Assembly (NCBI GenBank): GCA_029448655.1
Contig: JACCLO010000009.1
Coordinates: forward strand, 2,418,001-2,482,000
Length of the DNA: 64,000 bases
DNA from: Wolfiporia cocos
Lineage: Eukaryota; Basidiomycota; Agaricomycetes; Polyporales; Phaeolaceae
Direction: 5' to 3'
The notes under the pieces are model-generated. The model made no database searches. It was given only the letters and a program-made list of their open reading frames with translations, and was not told the DNA's origin. Position numbers and translations under genes: made by a program. This document shows positions 13,159 to 25,024 of the stretch, one piece after another. Position 1 is the first letter of the stretch. Each line of letters begins with the position of its first letter.

Positions 13159-13167
13159 GTATATAAG
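13159..13167 (+). promoter_or_regulatory. TATA box of the small secreted protein gene
   Basis: A strong TATATAAG element about 95 bp before the ATG at 13261, followed by a C-rich leader, as in highly expressed fungal genes. Confidence 0.65.
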
Positions 13168-13260
13168 AGGGTCTGTGCTGAGCCCGTACTGCAGCGATCC
13201 TCGCCCACCGCCTCGCAGTCACTCACCCGCACTCACACCTTTCACGTCCACGTCTGCACG

Positions 13261-13675
13261 ATGAAGTTCTCCTTTTCTGTCGCCCTCTTCGCCCTCGCTG
13301 GCATTGCCACGGCCACGTCCCTCAAGGCTGAGGCTGAGGCAGGTGTCGCTATCGGCTCTGACTTGAAGCTCAAGTCTCGTGGTGTTGAGTGCCCTGCGAG
13401 CTACACGGGCTAGTACGTGCCGACATTCTTCCACCGAAATCCGTGGAAGTGCTTATACCCTCCTCTTTCCAGCGACTGCTACGGCCAGACCGTCATCCAC
13501 TGCACCGACGGCGAGGTCGACAGCACCGCCTCCCCTACCACCTGTGGGGTACGTGTCTTGGTGCCCTGATCTCCGATATTTACTCACATGGCTCGGTGGC
13601 ACGCAGGCTGGCTACACTTGCTGGGCGGCCGCCAACGACTACGGCTGCACTGCTCCTGCCTCGCCTTCGGCTTAG
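13261..13675 (+). CDS. Small secreted cysteine-rich protein
   Basis: Exons 13261-13412, 13473-13548 and 13607-13675 give 98 residues. A clear signal peptide (MKFSFSVALFALAGIATATS) is followed by a short acidic pro-region (LKAEAEAGVAIGSDLKLKSR) ending in a possible kexin-like basic site at about residue 40. The mature part would be about 58 residues with six cysteines (C at VECPAS, DCYG, IHCTDG, TTCG, YTCWA, YGCTA), enough for three disulfides. It is not a hydrophobin: the family's doubled Cys is absent. It resembles the many small secreted proteins of Agaricomycetes, whose functions range from surface proteins to effectors; no function can be assigned. The strong TATA box suggests high, regulated expression. 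Confidence 0.8.
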
Positions 13676-14280
13676 AGTAGTAACAACCATATAGACCGGG
13701 ATAGTGATACGCAACGGGCTAATATAGTTGTTTAATTGTCGGGCTTCATCGTGAGGTGTGAGACTATGGTGTGCATTGCAGACCCAGCATATGTGAATCG
13801 CTGTCTCATGAAACGGCCCGGAGTTTCTCGATGGCCGACGTACACGTGACTGCGCCCGTGCAAGACAGATCAACCATTACGTAAAATGCATTGATAACCA
13901 CCTAGGAAGGCGCTAGCAAGCTGGTGCCCATTCCGCGCCCGCCACCGCGAATAACAATGACTGCTGTTGTTTCTTCTCCTCCCAGACACCCGCTTGTGCG
14001 TTCCTTCTATTTTGTATACACCATCTGAGCAAATCAGACATCTCTATTGTAGTATACAAGATCATGCTGTCTTGCCCAGATCAGCGGCAAGAAAGCACGC
14101 GGCTGCGTACGCTGCAGCGGCAGTGAAATCATCGCGCTCCGGTCCGCAACATTATACAAAATTTGGACATTGGCTAAGGCTGCATAATACTAGGCCATTC
14201 CGTGAACGTTTGCCGGAGTGTATACAATGCATGCATAGTGAATTGATAAATTATCATGTCCTTCCCGGAGGTCCTCTCAT
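13676..14280. other. Intergenic region
   Basis: No gene or repeat recognised apart from the 3' flank of the secreted-protein gene. Confidence 0.5.
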
Positions 14281-14653
14281 TAGAGGTGATTCGTTATCTA
14301 TAATGATGACTGTGGCGCCGAACTTTTGAGCTCTACCGCCAGACTTTTGAAGGGGAGCGGATGGAGCATAATCTTTGATTTCATAGATTTGAACATTACG
14401 ATGCATACTAATGACTGTAGCCAAGTACTGTCAATCATCTTCTTTGACCGGCGGGTGTACACCGGGGCATAACCAACAACGGTGGCGACAACAGCGGCGA
14501 CAAATCCTGCGTGTTACCACGCATACTGCCTACGTTCTGAGATCTACGTTGTGAGGTATTACTGATGTCACACTCCACGACTTCTCGTTCTCATAATTTT
14601 TGCTCCATCTTGGAAAAAGCCGAGTCATAATTATCGGAAACGAATCACCTCTA
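14281..14653. mobile_element. MITE with TA target site and about 31-bp terminal inverted repeats (copy 1)
   Basis: The ends read TAGAGGTGATTCG...CGAATCACCTCTA. The inverted repeats extend about 31 bp with a few mismatches (left TAATGATGACT, right reverse complement TAATTATGACT). The TA at each end fits a Tc1/mariner-type target duplication. A second, diverged copy sits at 60221-60563 and shares interior blocks such as GAAGGGGAGCGGATGGAGCA and TTGCTCCATCT. It has no coding capacity for a transposase, so it would need one in trans. Confidence 0.75.
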
Positions 14654-15198
14654 TTGCAGGGTCTGATCGGAAGCACTGCGTATACACCGCAATCACGAAG
14701 TCCGTCGCCCCCGCGCGCTGCGTCCACTGTGCCCACCGAGCAGCGGTCACCCTGACCATTCACGGCCATCTTTTTCACGATATGGCCTTACACCGCCTGT
14801 TATTACATGATCCATTTTCGCATTTCACCCACGTACTTAATGTACTTTGCATGACCGCCCTTGGACTTGGCCTGTGCTTAGTCTACTGAGGCGGTATACA
14901 AATGCATTCAAAAGTATGAAAGCACGGTCAAATTCGCAGGGACTTAAGGAGTAAACTCTCTGCGATGGAATTCTGCGCACACTAGTCAACTAGGGGAAGC
15001 AGATCCACCGCATGCAGTGGCTTTAGATCAATAGATCGACGTCCATCATCACAAGCGAAGATACGGACTGGAACTGGATATGCAAAAGACAGAGCAAGAA
15101 ATCTTTATCAAGACACAGATGGAAGAGGAAGAGCAGAGGAAATTATGATGGTTCATTGAGTTAGCTGAACTGCGAGAGGTAGGAAGATGAGCTCACGT
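14654..15198. other. Intergenic region
   Basis: AT-rich; no gene or repeat recognised. Confidence 0.45.
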
Positions 15199-15861
15199 TC
15201 ATATGCCAATCCTCCTTAGGGTGTCCTTCACGCGAGTGGACAAGTCACCGTATTCCCTAGATGGCAGCGTATCCTCGACATTGATCCTCGCAACAGTATC
15301 GACATTGACCGTGCCCGTTTTCGTCCCGTCCAGCACTTGCTTCACCATTGCATAGTCCTGGCTAATGATCTGCACCGTGAAATCCTTCTTCGTGATGTTA
15401 TCTCCACCCCGGGACGATCCGATGTTCCACAACATGCCAGAGGTCATGACAACAAAGAACACCGAGAGTTTGAAGGTGTACACACGCCGATAGAAGAACA
15501 GAGTAGATTGTGCGGGCACGGTAACGCGAATCGTCTTAAATTGCATTTCGTCCACGCCGATTAATTCGAAGATCTTCCACTGGTGATCGACAGTCAAGGA
15601 AAATCCCTTAAAATAGTCACCAAGCTTGATGTTTTGCGCTAGCTCATGATTACCTGAGGTAATCCTGAACCGTTCCGCGACACATGTCTGTTCGCAACTC
15701 TGCTCCGCGTCGGTGTCGTTGTGCCACGATGCAACGCATTCCCATGTGATCTCAACGAGGTCCGTATTAATGGCGGCGTATAACGCCTCGCCTCCATCTA
15801 TGGGAAACTTGAACATGCCTAACTTCACGTGGGCGTCTCCGCCACGAGGTCTGCATGTCAC
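15199..15861 (-). CDS. Uncharacterised agaricomycete-family protein, 3' exon(s)
   Basis: A 220-codon minus-strand open frame ending ...RVKDTLRRIGI. The listed 5' limit is where the frame opens after an in-frame TAG upstream; a 3' splice site (AACAG) lies just before DLYKYV, so at least one upstream exon is probably missing from this call. From memory it resembles an unnamed family expanded in Agaricomycetes, with the pattern FKFPxxGGEALYA, a WEC motif, an IxVPAQSxLFFYRRVYTF block, a WNIGxxRGG block and a GTxTGTVxVxT block. No transmembrane segment is clear beyond the short hydrophobic stretch SVFFVVMTSGMLW. Function unknown. It is on the same strand as the other family gene at 17078-17967. 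Confidence 0.55.
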   Translation of the reverse strand: MTCRPRGGDAHVKLGMFKFPIDGGEALYAAINTDLVEITWECVASWHNDTDAEQSCEQTCVAERFRITSGNHELAQNIKLGDYFKGFSLTVDHQWKIFELIGVDEMQFKTIRVTVPAQSTLFFYRRVYTFKLSVFFVVMTSGMLWNIGSSRGGDNITKKDFTVQIISQDYAMVKQVLDGTKTGTVNVDTVARINVEDTLPSREYGDLSTRVKDTLRRIGI

Positions 15862-17077
15862 ATACTTGTAGAGATCGCTGCTGTTCTAGTTTATCCAGCA
15901 GACGTTTTCAGCAGAATGGACAGCGTGTTAAAAGATGATAGCGCTGACCATAGCGTTCATGTCCAGGTTGGCAGTGCTTCGAGTCCTGAAGATGCCCGCG
16001 AGTCCAGGAACGGCCTGTTTGTGCGGTGTTTGTTCTTGCTATTTCGCGATACTGATGGCCTTGACTTTGCAACTGACCCACCGAAGGCTTTCGCGAGGTG
16101 CGCCCAATATACTATCATTCGTCGCAGCTTTAATGTACATATTCTGGAATAGGAGCTACACCGGTTTCATGCCAAAGTGAATCTGTGGATATATCTGTGC
16201 GTGTTCAAGATCATTGCCCGCGAGAAATAAATCTGAGGTCAATGCAGGAAATGCATTTGGGTTCTGTTAAGATACCGTAGAGCTGCTTGATATTCGAAAG
16301 ATAATATTTCTCTCTTTCTACGTCAGAGATTCTACTGACGGCTCCATCCTGCTAATTTGATCGCCGCCGTGATGTGCTGGCCCGGGTCAACGTCAATCAT
16401 ATCTTGAGAATTCGTGAGTAGATTGATGGACCAACTCAGCGATGGATTCACAGTCCAGAAGCACTCAATATGCGTCGTGGGATGCGACAGCTACTTCATT
16501 TTATACTCTACCACCAGGAGACGATATCTTCGCTACGTTGGGCTCCTGGAGATGATAGTTGTCTCGGCGTAAGTGACGGTGGCCTATGGTTGTCGGTATT
16601 CAGTGCCACAGAAGAATGTTTATTGTATCGGTTGAGTATTAATCATGTATGCAGAGTTTCGATAGCATGATTACAGTGTGAAGAACTATGTCATATCTGT
16701 GGACTTAGAGCACTATTTACGACATAATATTGGCGAATGCAGGGCTGTGTACATCGGTGGATGACGTATTCCAAGTTAGGATTACAATAATTTATCGTGG
16801 CAGCCCGCCGCATAATGTTGGGGGTCAAACAGACAGAGACATCGTAATTGCGCTGTTGACTGCCCGGATTATTGAATGTGATGATGCCTGGAGGAGATCA
16901 AAGATGGCGTACTTGTCAGAAGAAATCAATCTTCTCGTCCCTAGCCGATGTAGCTTCTACGCATATGTCATGAACATGCTTTGTTAAATAGCATTGTGCA
17001 AGACGTACCTTGCAGAGAATCCTTTAAGAAAACTGACAGGATCAAGATGTCGAGGCTGCTGATACCATCAGATCATA
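15862..17077. other. Region between two uncharacterised-family genes
   Basis: It may contain missing 5' exons of the 15.2-15.9 kb gene on the minus strand. A plus-strand frame at 15935-16180 with hydrophobic stretches has no support from splicing or motif. Otherwise AT-rich and featureless. Confidence 0.4.
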
Positions 17078-17967
17078 TTAACATAATTCTTGATGATACA
17101 CGCATACATCAGTGCTGTCATCGTCATAATCAAGTATACTTAATTGGCGGGTTTTTTCCTTCTCATCGTCATCATATTCTTCTTTCTCATAATGATTGTC
17201 CTCATCTTCATTGCCGCAGTCTTCCCGTTGCCCATACACGGTGTCTTCGCGAATACCCAAAGGATCATACTTGCTTTCGTCGGAACAAATAGCCTCACCA
17301 TCACGGCGGAGACGGTGATATATCCTGCTTTCCGCTTTGTAGTAATTCATGCAGGAATATTTCTTGCCACAGATGCGCCCGCTGACGCCGCCATCGTTCG
17401 GCGCATCACAATTCGAATCCCCATCCATTATTTCCACGACTTCTGTGACGAGCACGATTGCCGATCTCCTGAGAGCAACATCTAGCACGTCTCCAGTCGC
17501 AAACTTGTGCCATTCTTCGAGATTTCGCATCATGTAATCCTCTACTGTGGCGTCGGAACAGACAACTGTTCTTCGAACCAAGCGCATTTTGTTGTCTCTA
17601 GACTTGTCCCTGTGTACATGTCAGCGCAAGGTGTATGAAAGCTGCCTAGTCTCTTCTCACTGAGTGTGGAGCGACAGTTTCTTCTCTTGCACGCCGGGTT
17701 CCTGGGGCGAATGAGGATCTATGAGATCAGATGGAAATATGCTTCTGCGGTTTCTTGCTTCTGCGCGAAGAGATTGAACTTTGCGGGTACGCCAGACTTC
17801 TGGTTGATGGGATGATTTGCGGGAAGCATGGCATTGAAGAGAGGGTGAAAATCTCCTCGAAAGAAGAGACCCACATCCCCAGGAAATATGCTATCTGCTC
17901 GGACTATACTCGGTTCGTATAGCCGATAACCGTAGCATCGCGAGAAGAGCTTCCTATGTTTTGCCAT
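17078..17967 (-). CDS. Uncharacterised agaricomycete-family protein (GDVGxFxxGxFxPLFN type)
   Basis: The first exon begins MAKHRKLFSRCYGYRLYEP at 17967 and contains SIFPGDVGLFFRGDFHPLFN and HPINQ followed by GVPAKF. A short middle exon around 17640-17700 encodes EPGVQEKKLSLHTQ and joins in frame over a GTGAGA...ACACAG intron to DKSRDNKMRLVRR at about 17605. The long last exon has YMMRNLEEWHKFA and a SAIVLVTEVVEI strand. These blocks match the N-terminal module of a large unnamed Agaricomycete family (N-terminal GYALYEP/GDVGFF, then an ALxLKD block, then SWxxFAxxxG and DIVLVTG). The protein ends in an acidic, Asp/Glu-rich tail and is shorter than I would expect for the family, so it may be truncated. 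Function unknown. Confidence 0.6.
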
Positions 17968-18884
17968 ATTCCGCGTTCTTGTCGAATCTGCCGGTTTGGA
18001 ATAGTTAATGCAGATGAAGCAGCTGCGGGAATATGCACGGAGCCGATTTGCTATTTCGGAGTACCTTGGAGAGGAGGGTAGGTCAATTTATATATTCTTG
18101 CACGAGCGCTTGGCCACGATAGCAGATTAGGTTGGCCATAGCCGTCCGGCAGCAGTCGTTTCTAAAGAAACTCGGACCATACTATATATACTCAATGACC
18201 AATGTCATGGCAGGCACTGTTCTTGACGCGGTGGCCCCTCCGGGCTCCTTGGCCACAGGTCGCTCTGGTTTGTTTCCTGTTTTGCCAGCAGTGACCTGTG
18301 ATGTAAGGCAACTATTCTTCGTCACGTACCTGATCACGATGGCCGTCGAAGCTCAAGCTGCTTAATTTTCCTCGTCGTCACATCTCAGCTGGCAAATGAT
18401 GCATCCTACGCACCTACCCATTCTGAACTCACGTCCTGAAAAAACATAGCATTCAGCAATTGAAAAGGGGTGAGTGCTTCATCTGCGTCGCGAATGAAAC
18501 ATTACTTCATTGAAAGATACTTCCCATTCTTCATGATAAATTGCGCTTTGACACGTACGAATCAAAGAGCAGTCGTCAGTACTAGTGTAGCCCTGCATGT
18601 CGATCCTATGAATCATCTGTTAGCAGTATCTCGTGAATTCATTATGCCATGACATCAGCGCACAAATGAACTTGCATGTCAATTGTTTGAAGGTTAGTCA
18701 TCTGGCCACACAAGCGCGATGGTACGAGCTGAGATCTGGATCACATGTGTTAGACGATATTACACCGGACTTGTGGACGTCATAATGTATATATTCTGCA
18801 TACGGCAACGGTTTGCTCGGATCGTGTGGACCTTGGTGCTATAAAGTAAGACGAGGCAGCTGGAGAACAGTGATACTATGTAGT
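17968..18884. other. Intergenic region left of the 8-kb LTR element
   Basis: No gene recognised; short AT-rich frames only. It contains the upstream region of the 17-18 kb gene. Confidence 0.45.
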
Positions 18885-19933
18885 TGACACAAGCGCAACC
18901 TTAAGACACACACCGGGGGAAGGTGGGTCGCATGAAAGCGCCTTCCTGGTCCGGGCATCTCAAGGCACAAAAGGCCAAGACAAGTCTGAGGTTTACGCTC
19001 AAGACTGTCCGGCATATATACTCCTAATCTATTTGTACATGTTTGTGTACGGTGGCTCAGAGGCCTCTACGTACTGGTATCTAACTGGCTATGAGCTATG
19101 TGCCGGTAATGGCATCGGAGCGCTGATGTCCATGGCGACGTAGCGTATAAGGGGCGGATCAGTAGAGTAGCCAATCTATCGGGTTCGATCAGTGGTTCTC
19201 GTCGATCGTGGGTGCGCCGGTAATGGCGGGGTTCTAAGTCCGTGATCGGGCGTGGTCTGCCACGATCGGGTATGCGACCGGTGTTCCTCGTTGGTCGGGT
19301 GCATGCCAGTAATGGCGGGACGACCGTTGGTTCATCGGTCAGGGTTCTGCCGTCCCACGGGCAGGAATCTATACAGGGTGTGGTCAGAGGACGCGTCAGG
19401 GGCCTCTGTTCCCGAAGTTACGGTACTGAGGGTCGATCGTTCACGGCCCGGGTTCCCAGAGGTCGCGGTACTGGAGGGAAGCCGTAGCGTGGACTCGTAG
19501 ACTAGGTCTATTGCCTGTAATGGGGAGTGTCCGTGCGGTGGGGACGCGGGGCGTTAGGTTTAGTATTCTGGGTCACGTGCGAGTGTAGACCGTGCCCCTA
19601 GTCGGCGTATAGCGTAGTGTGCGATGGGTAGCCTTTAGTTGTACAAGGTGTACCTGTCGTGCTATCGTAGCCTGTTGGGCTCTAGGGGCCGGCTCGTGAC
19701 TCCGGGGTTTAGGGACTAGGCAGCGTATGTCTTGCTGCCGGGACTTGGACTGAGTTTAGGGTTAGACTGCTGGTGGCCTGCTAGTGCCCGTAGTGTCCTG
19801 TATAGCGGAGGGCTTCTACTAGCGTTGCCGTGGGATTCCAGCTGGGCTCGGATAGAGTGCTGTAGCCTGCATATGGCGTGAATGGGGTGTCAACCTAGGA
19901 TGTTCTACTAGGCTTTGAAATTGGCTTGTGACA
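18885..19933 (-). repeat. 3' LTR of the 8-kb element
   Basis: 1,049 bp; direct repeat of 25814-26862 with offset 6,929. It contains two tandem degenerate copies of a GTTCCC-AGG-TACGGTACTG motif at about 19408-19430 and 19451-19476. Open frames inside it are not genes. Confidence 0.92.
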
Positions 19934-19949
19934 GTACCCCCTCTTTTAG
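19934..19949 (-). promoter_or_regulatory. Polypurine tract of the 8-kb element
   Basis: On the minus strand the sequence directly before the 3' LTR reads CTAAAAGAGGGGGTAC, a plus-strand priming polypurine tract. The same motif adjoins the 3' LTR of the 10-kb element. Confidence 0.75.
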
Positions 19950-22900
19950 CAACTCGTCCCCGAGTTTCCTTGCAAGTTCCTTGGACATGGTTCGACTGTG
20001 TTTGTCTGCACTAGGGCGTGGTACTACTATAGGTCTTGGTCCGACTTTCTAGTGCCCATATGTGCGAGTCTACTTAGGCTGACCATTGGGTGTCTGAAGT
20101 GCTAGTGTATAGCTTTTCTACTTCAGTGGTCCTATGCCTGCATGTCTGCTGGTGCTGTCTGACCAGTGTGTTCGACTTGGAGCTCTGTCTACCGTTGGAT
20201 TACCTTGGACGCGCGGGTCCTTGGGTCCTGTAGACGTCCTAGCTCTTTGTCTTACGTGTTCCCTGGTTTCGACAGTGGGTTATAGTGTAGTGCGTGTATG
20301 GTATGTCCGCGTGTCTTTTCTACACAACCCGCTTGCAAGTATCCTTCCCTGGAGCGGTCGTTGTTCGATTGACTGGCTCCGTATGTCCGTGTGTCCTGTT
20401 CGTCCGACCTGTTGCCTTTTGTCTTCCGCGGTTCGTGGTAGGGATGTCTCGTCTACCGTAAGTGTAAAATGAAGGTAAGTAATAAGTCCTGGTTCCTATC
20501 CGTATGTACCCTATTTGTATAGTAGGTGGGATGTGGTTCCTTTGCTTTGGTATGTGGTTTCGTTACTGTGATGTGTGTCTTTTTTATTTTATGTATATGT
20601 TTTTGTTTCTTTTTTATATTTTTGTATGTTTTTTGTTTCTTTTTGTTCGCCTTTAATCGTCGGCGTGTTTTTGTATCGTAAGGGTCGTATCGTATCGTAA
20701 TATTCGTTGGAAGTGGGGTGTCTGGTTTGTTCTCCCCGGGTTTGTATAGTAAAGGTGTGCCTTTTGCTTATTGCATCGTTGTCTACTGCCTAAGTACGTG
20801 TGCGCGTGATGGTCTGGTTTGCCAAATGCCGCATAGTGGTAGCCCTTCACCGTGTCTTTGGTGAGGCAAGGGTTCGTTGTCGATGTCCAGAAAGGGTGAT
20901 TTTTCGTTAAATTGTCCCGAAATAATCGATTTCCCCCCTTCTAGATTCAAGCTGTCCTCGGCTTGTCGTTTCCTTCTACTTCTACTTATTTTTCCCTTTA
21001 CTTTCTTTCCCTTCGTGCTTGGTCTGAGGGCGCTTCAGCGGCCTTGGTTCCCGAGGTTATGGTACTGGGAGTCGTTCGTGACTCGTGTTCCCAAGGGTTA
21101 CGGTACTGAAGGGTGGCGTGGCGCGGACGCGAGCTCTGGTCCGATTTCTAGGTACTTTGATCCTTCCGTGTTCGTTCAAGGTGCGTATGTTTCCCCGCAT
21201 CCTTGGTGGTTCGTTATTCTATTTTATAAATATAAACGAGTGGTTAGCGATTTAAGGGGCGTTATCCCCCTGCGAGCTTGCTCGTGCTCGGGTATGGTTT
21301 TATTCGTATCTCTAGTAGGGTTTTCTAGAGATTGAGTCGTTGCAGCGGGCCCGTGGGTTCCCGTTGCTCAATCGTATACTTCCGAGGAATGTCTCATCTC
21401 GGTTGTATTGGTTCGTTGTATTATTATGGGCTATTCTATTGCCCCTGTGTTCGGTGTATAAGGATTATCTTATGCTCGTAGTAATCCAGGGCGTAACACG
21501 CTCGCCTGGGTTTCTACGAGCGCAAGAGTATATGGTATTTTTATTTTATTAGAGCGTGTTTAGGGTCTCGCTCTGTTTTATTGTATAAGAGGTGGCGTGT
21601 TTTGCCGTGTTCCCTCTTTGGGTATATTGTCCCTTTTCGAGTTCCTCATAGTGCTTTTATTAAAGGAAAGTACTTAGCTGTGCCCGGTCTGTACTACCGG
21701 GAGGTCACGGCGTTGGTTCTTTTCTAGCCGTCTGAGTCTACTGGGGGTTGGTACATGGGCTGTCCAGCTGCCCGATCCGTTTTGTGGCCGGAATCGCCGA
21801 ATGAGTGTGTGGGGCCCTAATGGCCCAAAGTGTTGAAAGGGGCACTATTTGGCCCACGTACGAGGTCGATTCGGGTTGAGGGACGATGGTGCAGTCCCGT
21901 GGTCGCGTAACCGGACATGAGAGGCGGTCCCTGTTCCCACTGCCATATTCTGGCTTAGGTACTGGGGAGTGGCGTCATGCCGGGATTGGTTGGCTTCCAT
22001 GGTCTTTACTGGCGGCGGCTACATGTCCAGCCGCTGGCCCAGGTTGGTGAGACCCGATCTCCTGCTCGGTTCGTTTCTTCCTATGTACGTTAGTGAATAA
22101 TAATTAAAGTGCGCGATCTAGCGCGTGTGGGTATAGTGGCTGGGCGTCTGGTTCGCGTGCGGCCCATAGTTCTGGGTTAGGGTCCGACACGTGACGCTCT
22201 GCCTGCCTTGTTCCTGTCGAAGGCGGGGTATAGGTGTATGTTGTTACAGCCGTCTGCTGGGGTGGTGTGTTGGCAGCGGCAACTTGCTTAACTTGACGAT
22301 TCTAGTCGGTGTAGGTGTTTCGAGATCGAGCGAAGGGGGTTGCTTCCTCGGCTGGTAATTCCGGTTTCTCAGCACTCCTGGTAGGGTAGCGCGAGGACTA
22401 GGGAACTCCTGCTTTGGTTGCGGTTCCCTCAGGCTTGATCGGTTACGACGGAAGTGTGCGTCGTATTGGGTTACCAGGACCCCCTCTTCAGGGTGGGTCC
22501 TTCTACTTTTCCTGTTCCTGTTTTCTCTAGAATGTAAGCAAGTATAACACATTTACATCCCCGCGATCTACTTGGTTCAGATCGGGGGCGGGGTTGGTTC
22601 GTTGACCGGAATGGTACATCGGTCGTGTATTCGTTATCCGCGGTATTTCTCGTCGCGGTGGTGGACTGCTGGTGGTTCTCGTTGGCTGTCCCGGAATGAG
22701 TTGTCATGGATGTAGTGACGATCGAATGGGTCCGTCTTGCGCTGAGCAGGTGAAGTGCGCCGGTGCTCTTGCATTAGCGGGGATCGGTACTGCGTGGCGA
22801 GCCAAGTCGTCGGGCTTCGGAGTACTAATCAAGTTCATATTTCTGAACTAGGGCTTACGACTCCCTGTATGGGGTAGTTGCCTATCAGACGGGATTTCCT

Positions 22901-25024
22901 CTACCGAGGTGGCTCAGCCGGGGTCGTAACCAGTGCCGTTTTCCTCTCGGAGTACTTTCCATATGTTCTCAAAATGTTCCTCTTACTCTGGCCGTTCGAG
23001 CTGTGACTGGTCGTATTATTGCGGTACGATCTGGTCCGCGAGTCGGTTCGATTATCCATGGGGTGTCGTTTCGGATCTCCTAAATGATCTATTCCGTTTT
23101 GAATCATTTAGTACGACTTTTAGGGTCTGGACAGCGCGGAATGTTCCGTCGCACTGTCCCTTCACGTCCTCGCCGGTTAAGGCCATTCTGGACGTGGTGG
23201 GTTAATTATTCCCGTGGGTAGTACATGTGCTACTACCAGGGTACAATGTCCCTATGCCCGTAGGCGTGGTCATGACCTTCCCGCAGGATTAGGTCGTCGG
23301 CATGCCCGGTCCTCCGTGTGTCTGGGAGGGTTGCGCCCGGGGGTGTCATAAAAAATTCCACGTGTCCCTTCCCGTTCCTGGGTTGGTACACGCTTCATTG
23401 TAAATGTACGCCCTTTGTTTGGGTCGTACTGAATAGATTCCACGCGCCCGTGGTCTGGGTTCGCACTTCATGTATTATGGGTCGTGAGTCTGGGCGAGGC
23501 TGCCATTTCCCCTCGTCCAGACCCGTGGTACGTGACGTGATGTTATCCCTTACTATTGAGGGTTGCATCGATTTATATATTTTTATAAAGTATTAGGTGG
23601 GCGCGTATTACGCGGTTCCCCAGGGTATTTCATAACGGAGTCAAAAGGGTGGAGTGCCCGTGGGCCATTCCTCCAAATAGAAAGTTCGTAGCGGGATGGT
23701 TTACCGCTTGGGTTCGTGACGGAGCGGAATGGTTCATCGCTCAGGGTTCGTGGTTTGCCCCATGGCAGAGTATAGTCCATGAATTAAAATAAGGGGCATA
23801 CCTGATTCGTGGTGAGTCCGATACTCGCTTCCTAGGCTTTATTCCGTGAGCCGGTTCCTATTCGGACGAAGTGCGTCCAGGCCCCGAGTCCCTCTCCAGT
23901 GTACTTGCTTTTGGTTACGTCGGTCTCGTGACAGACTGCCGGTGCCAGTCGGGTTCGATGCCGGTTGTGGATGGATGTCGTGTTATGGCGAAACAGGTAC
24001 TTGTTCGGCTTCCGCGTGCTTGGCGTGTCCCAGAGAGCTCGAAAGCTCGATCCTTCGTCCTCGCGTGGCGTAGCTTACTGCTTCCTCTCGCTCCGTCGGT
24101 CTCCTTCCTTTGTTGTCCAGTTTCTTCGTGTACGTCTTTTTCCTATGTCCAGTTTGTACATGTCCATCCCTACTCTTATTCGGGTTATGTTCCCCCTAGT
24201 AGGTACGCGGTTTCACAGCGTTGCTAGTCCTTAGCATACCGAGTGCTCAAGGGAGGCGCGGCCCCCAAGATGTTCACGGCAGCCTTGGATTTCGCGGTGC
24301 CGTCGGAGTGACCGGTGTGTACTTCCTACTTTTGGTCTTTTCGGGGTTACCGATATAGAGTATATTGTCTGGGATATTCACAGTCCGTAGTATACATGGG
24401 CTAGCAACTACGTATAGTCGTTCGGCGTGCTCGGGAGTTTGTACCTCCTTTTCCCAAGCGCGGTGTAGTGCGTGGCGGCGTTGGCTACGTAAAGTGCTGG
24501 TGAGGCTTTTCTACTTTACGAGCCGGTGTCGGATTCCGCTACGGTGCAGGCCTTCTGTGTGAAGCAGGGAGTTGGGTACCCTTGCTGCCTAATTGACTAT
24601 GTATTGTGGACTGTGGATATGTCGGACTAGACGTTACGTCGGACGGGTTTATCGTGAAGGAATGTATTGTCCATTCTAAACGAGAGTGTATGTATTTCCT
24701 ATAGCGGCCCCTGGCCTGCGGGGTACTCGGGGTCCAGTGGTGTTTCATCTTCGGGGTGACCGCTTTCGATCTGCGGCACGGTTTTTCCCCCTAGGATTTT
24801 GGGTGCCACTGAGCCCTTCGCGCGGCCAGTCATGGTAGGGCGGCATGGAGACTTAATCGTTCTAGCCACGGCGTTCTTCGCGGCAATGTCCAAAAAGAAA
24901 AGGTCCTGTGTCGGGGGCGACCAAGCCCAGTCTCCGGCGGTGTACGTAACGAGTGTGTATGTACTGAATTCCTACAGTACGCAAAGTGGAGTCACGATCA
25001 GATTTCCCCTGTATTCTTTCGGAG
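19950..25024 (-). other. Non-coding interior of the 8-kb element
   Basis: Five kilobases without a recognisable retroelement domain. It includes a T-rich tract at about 20576-20650 (A-rich in the element's sense), and a stretch at about 21046-21130 that repeats part of the LTR (GTTCCC...GGTACTG twice, then a GCG-GGAC block). The longest sense frame (22244-22552, 102 codons) is a basic low-complexity peptide with no family likeness. I see no tRNA, CRISPR or host-gene fragment in it. Confidence 0.6.

Noticed and set aside
19242..19500. 81-82 codon open frames in the LTR, repeated at 26171-26429
   Set aside because: They are in LTR sequence and repeat only because the LTR repeats; no retroelement LTR peptide of this kind is known to me.
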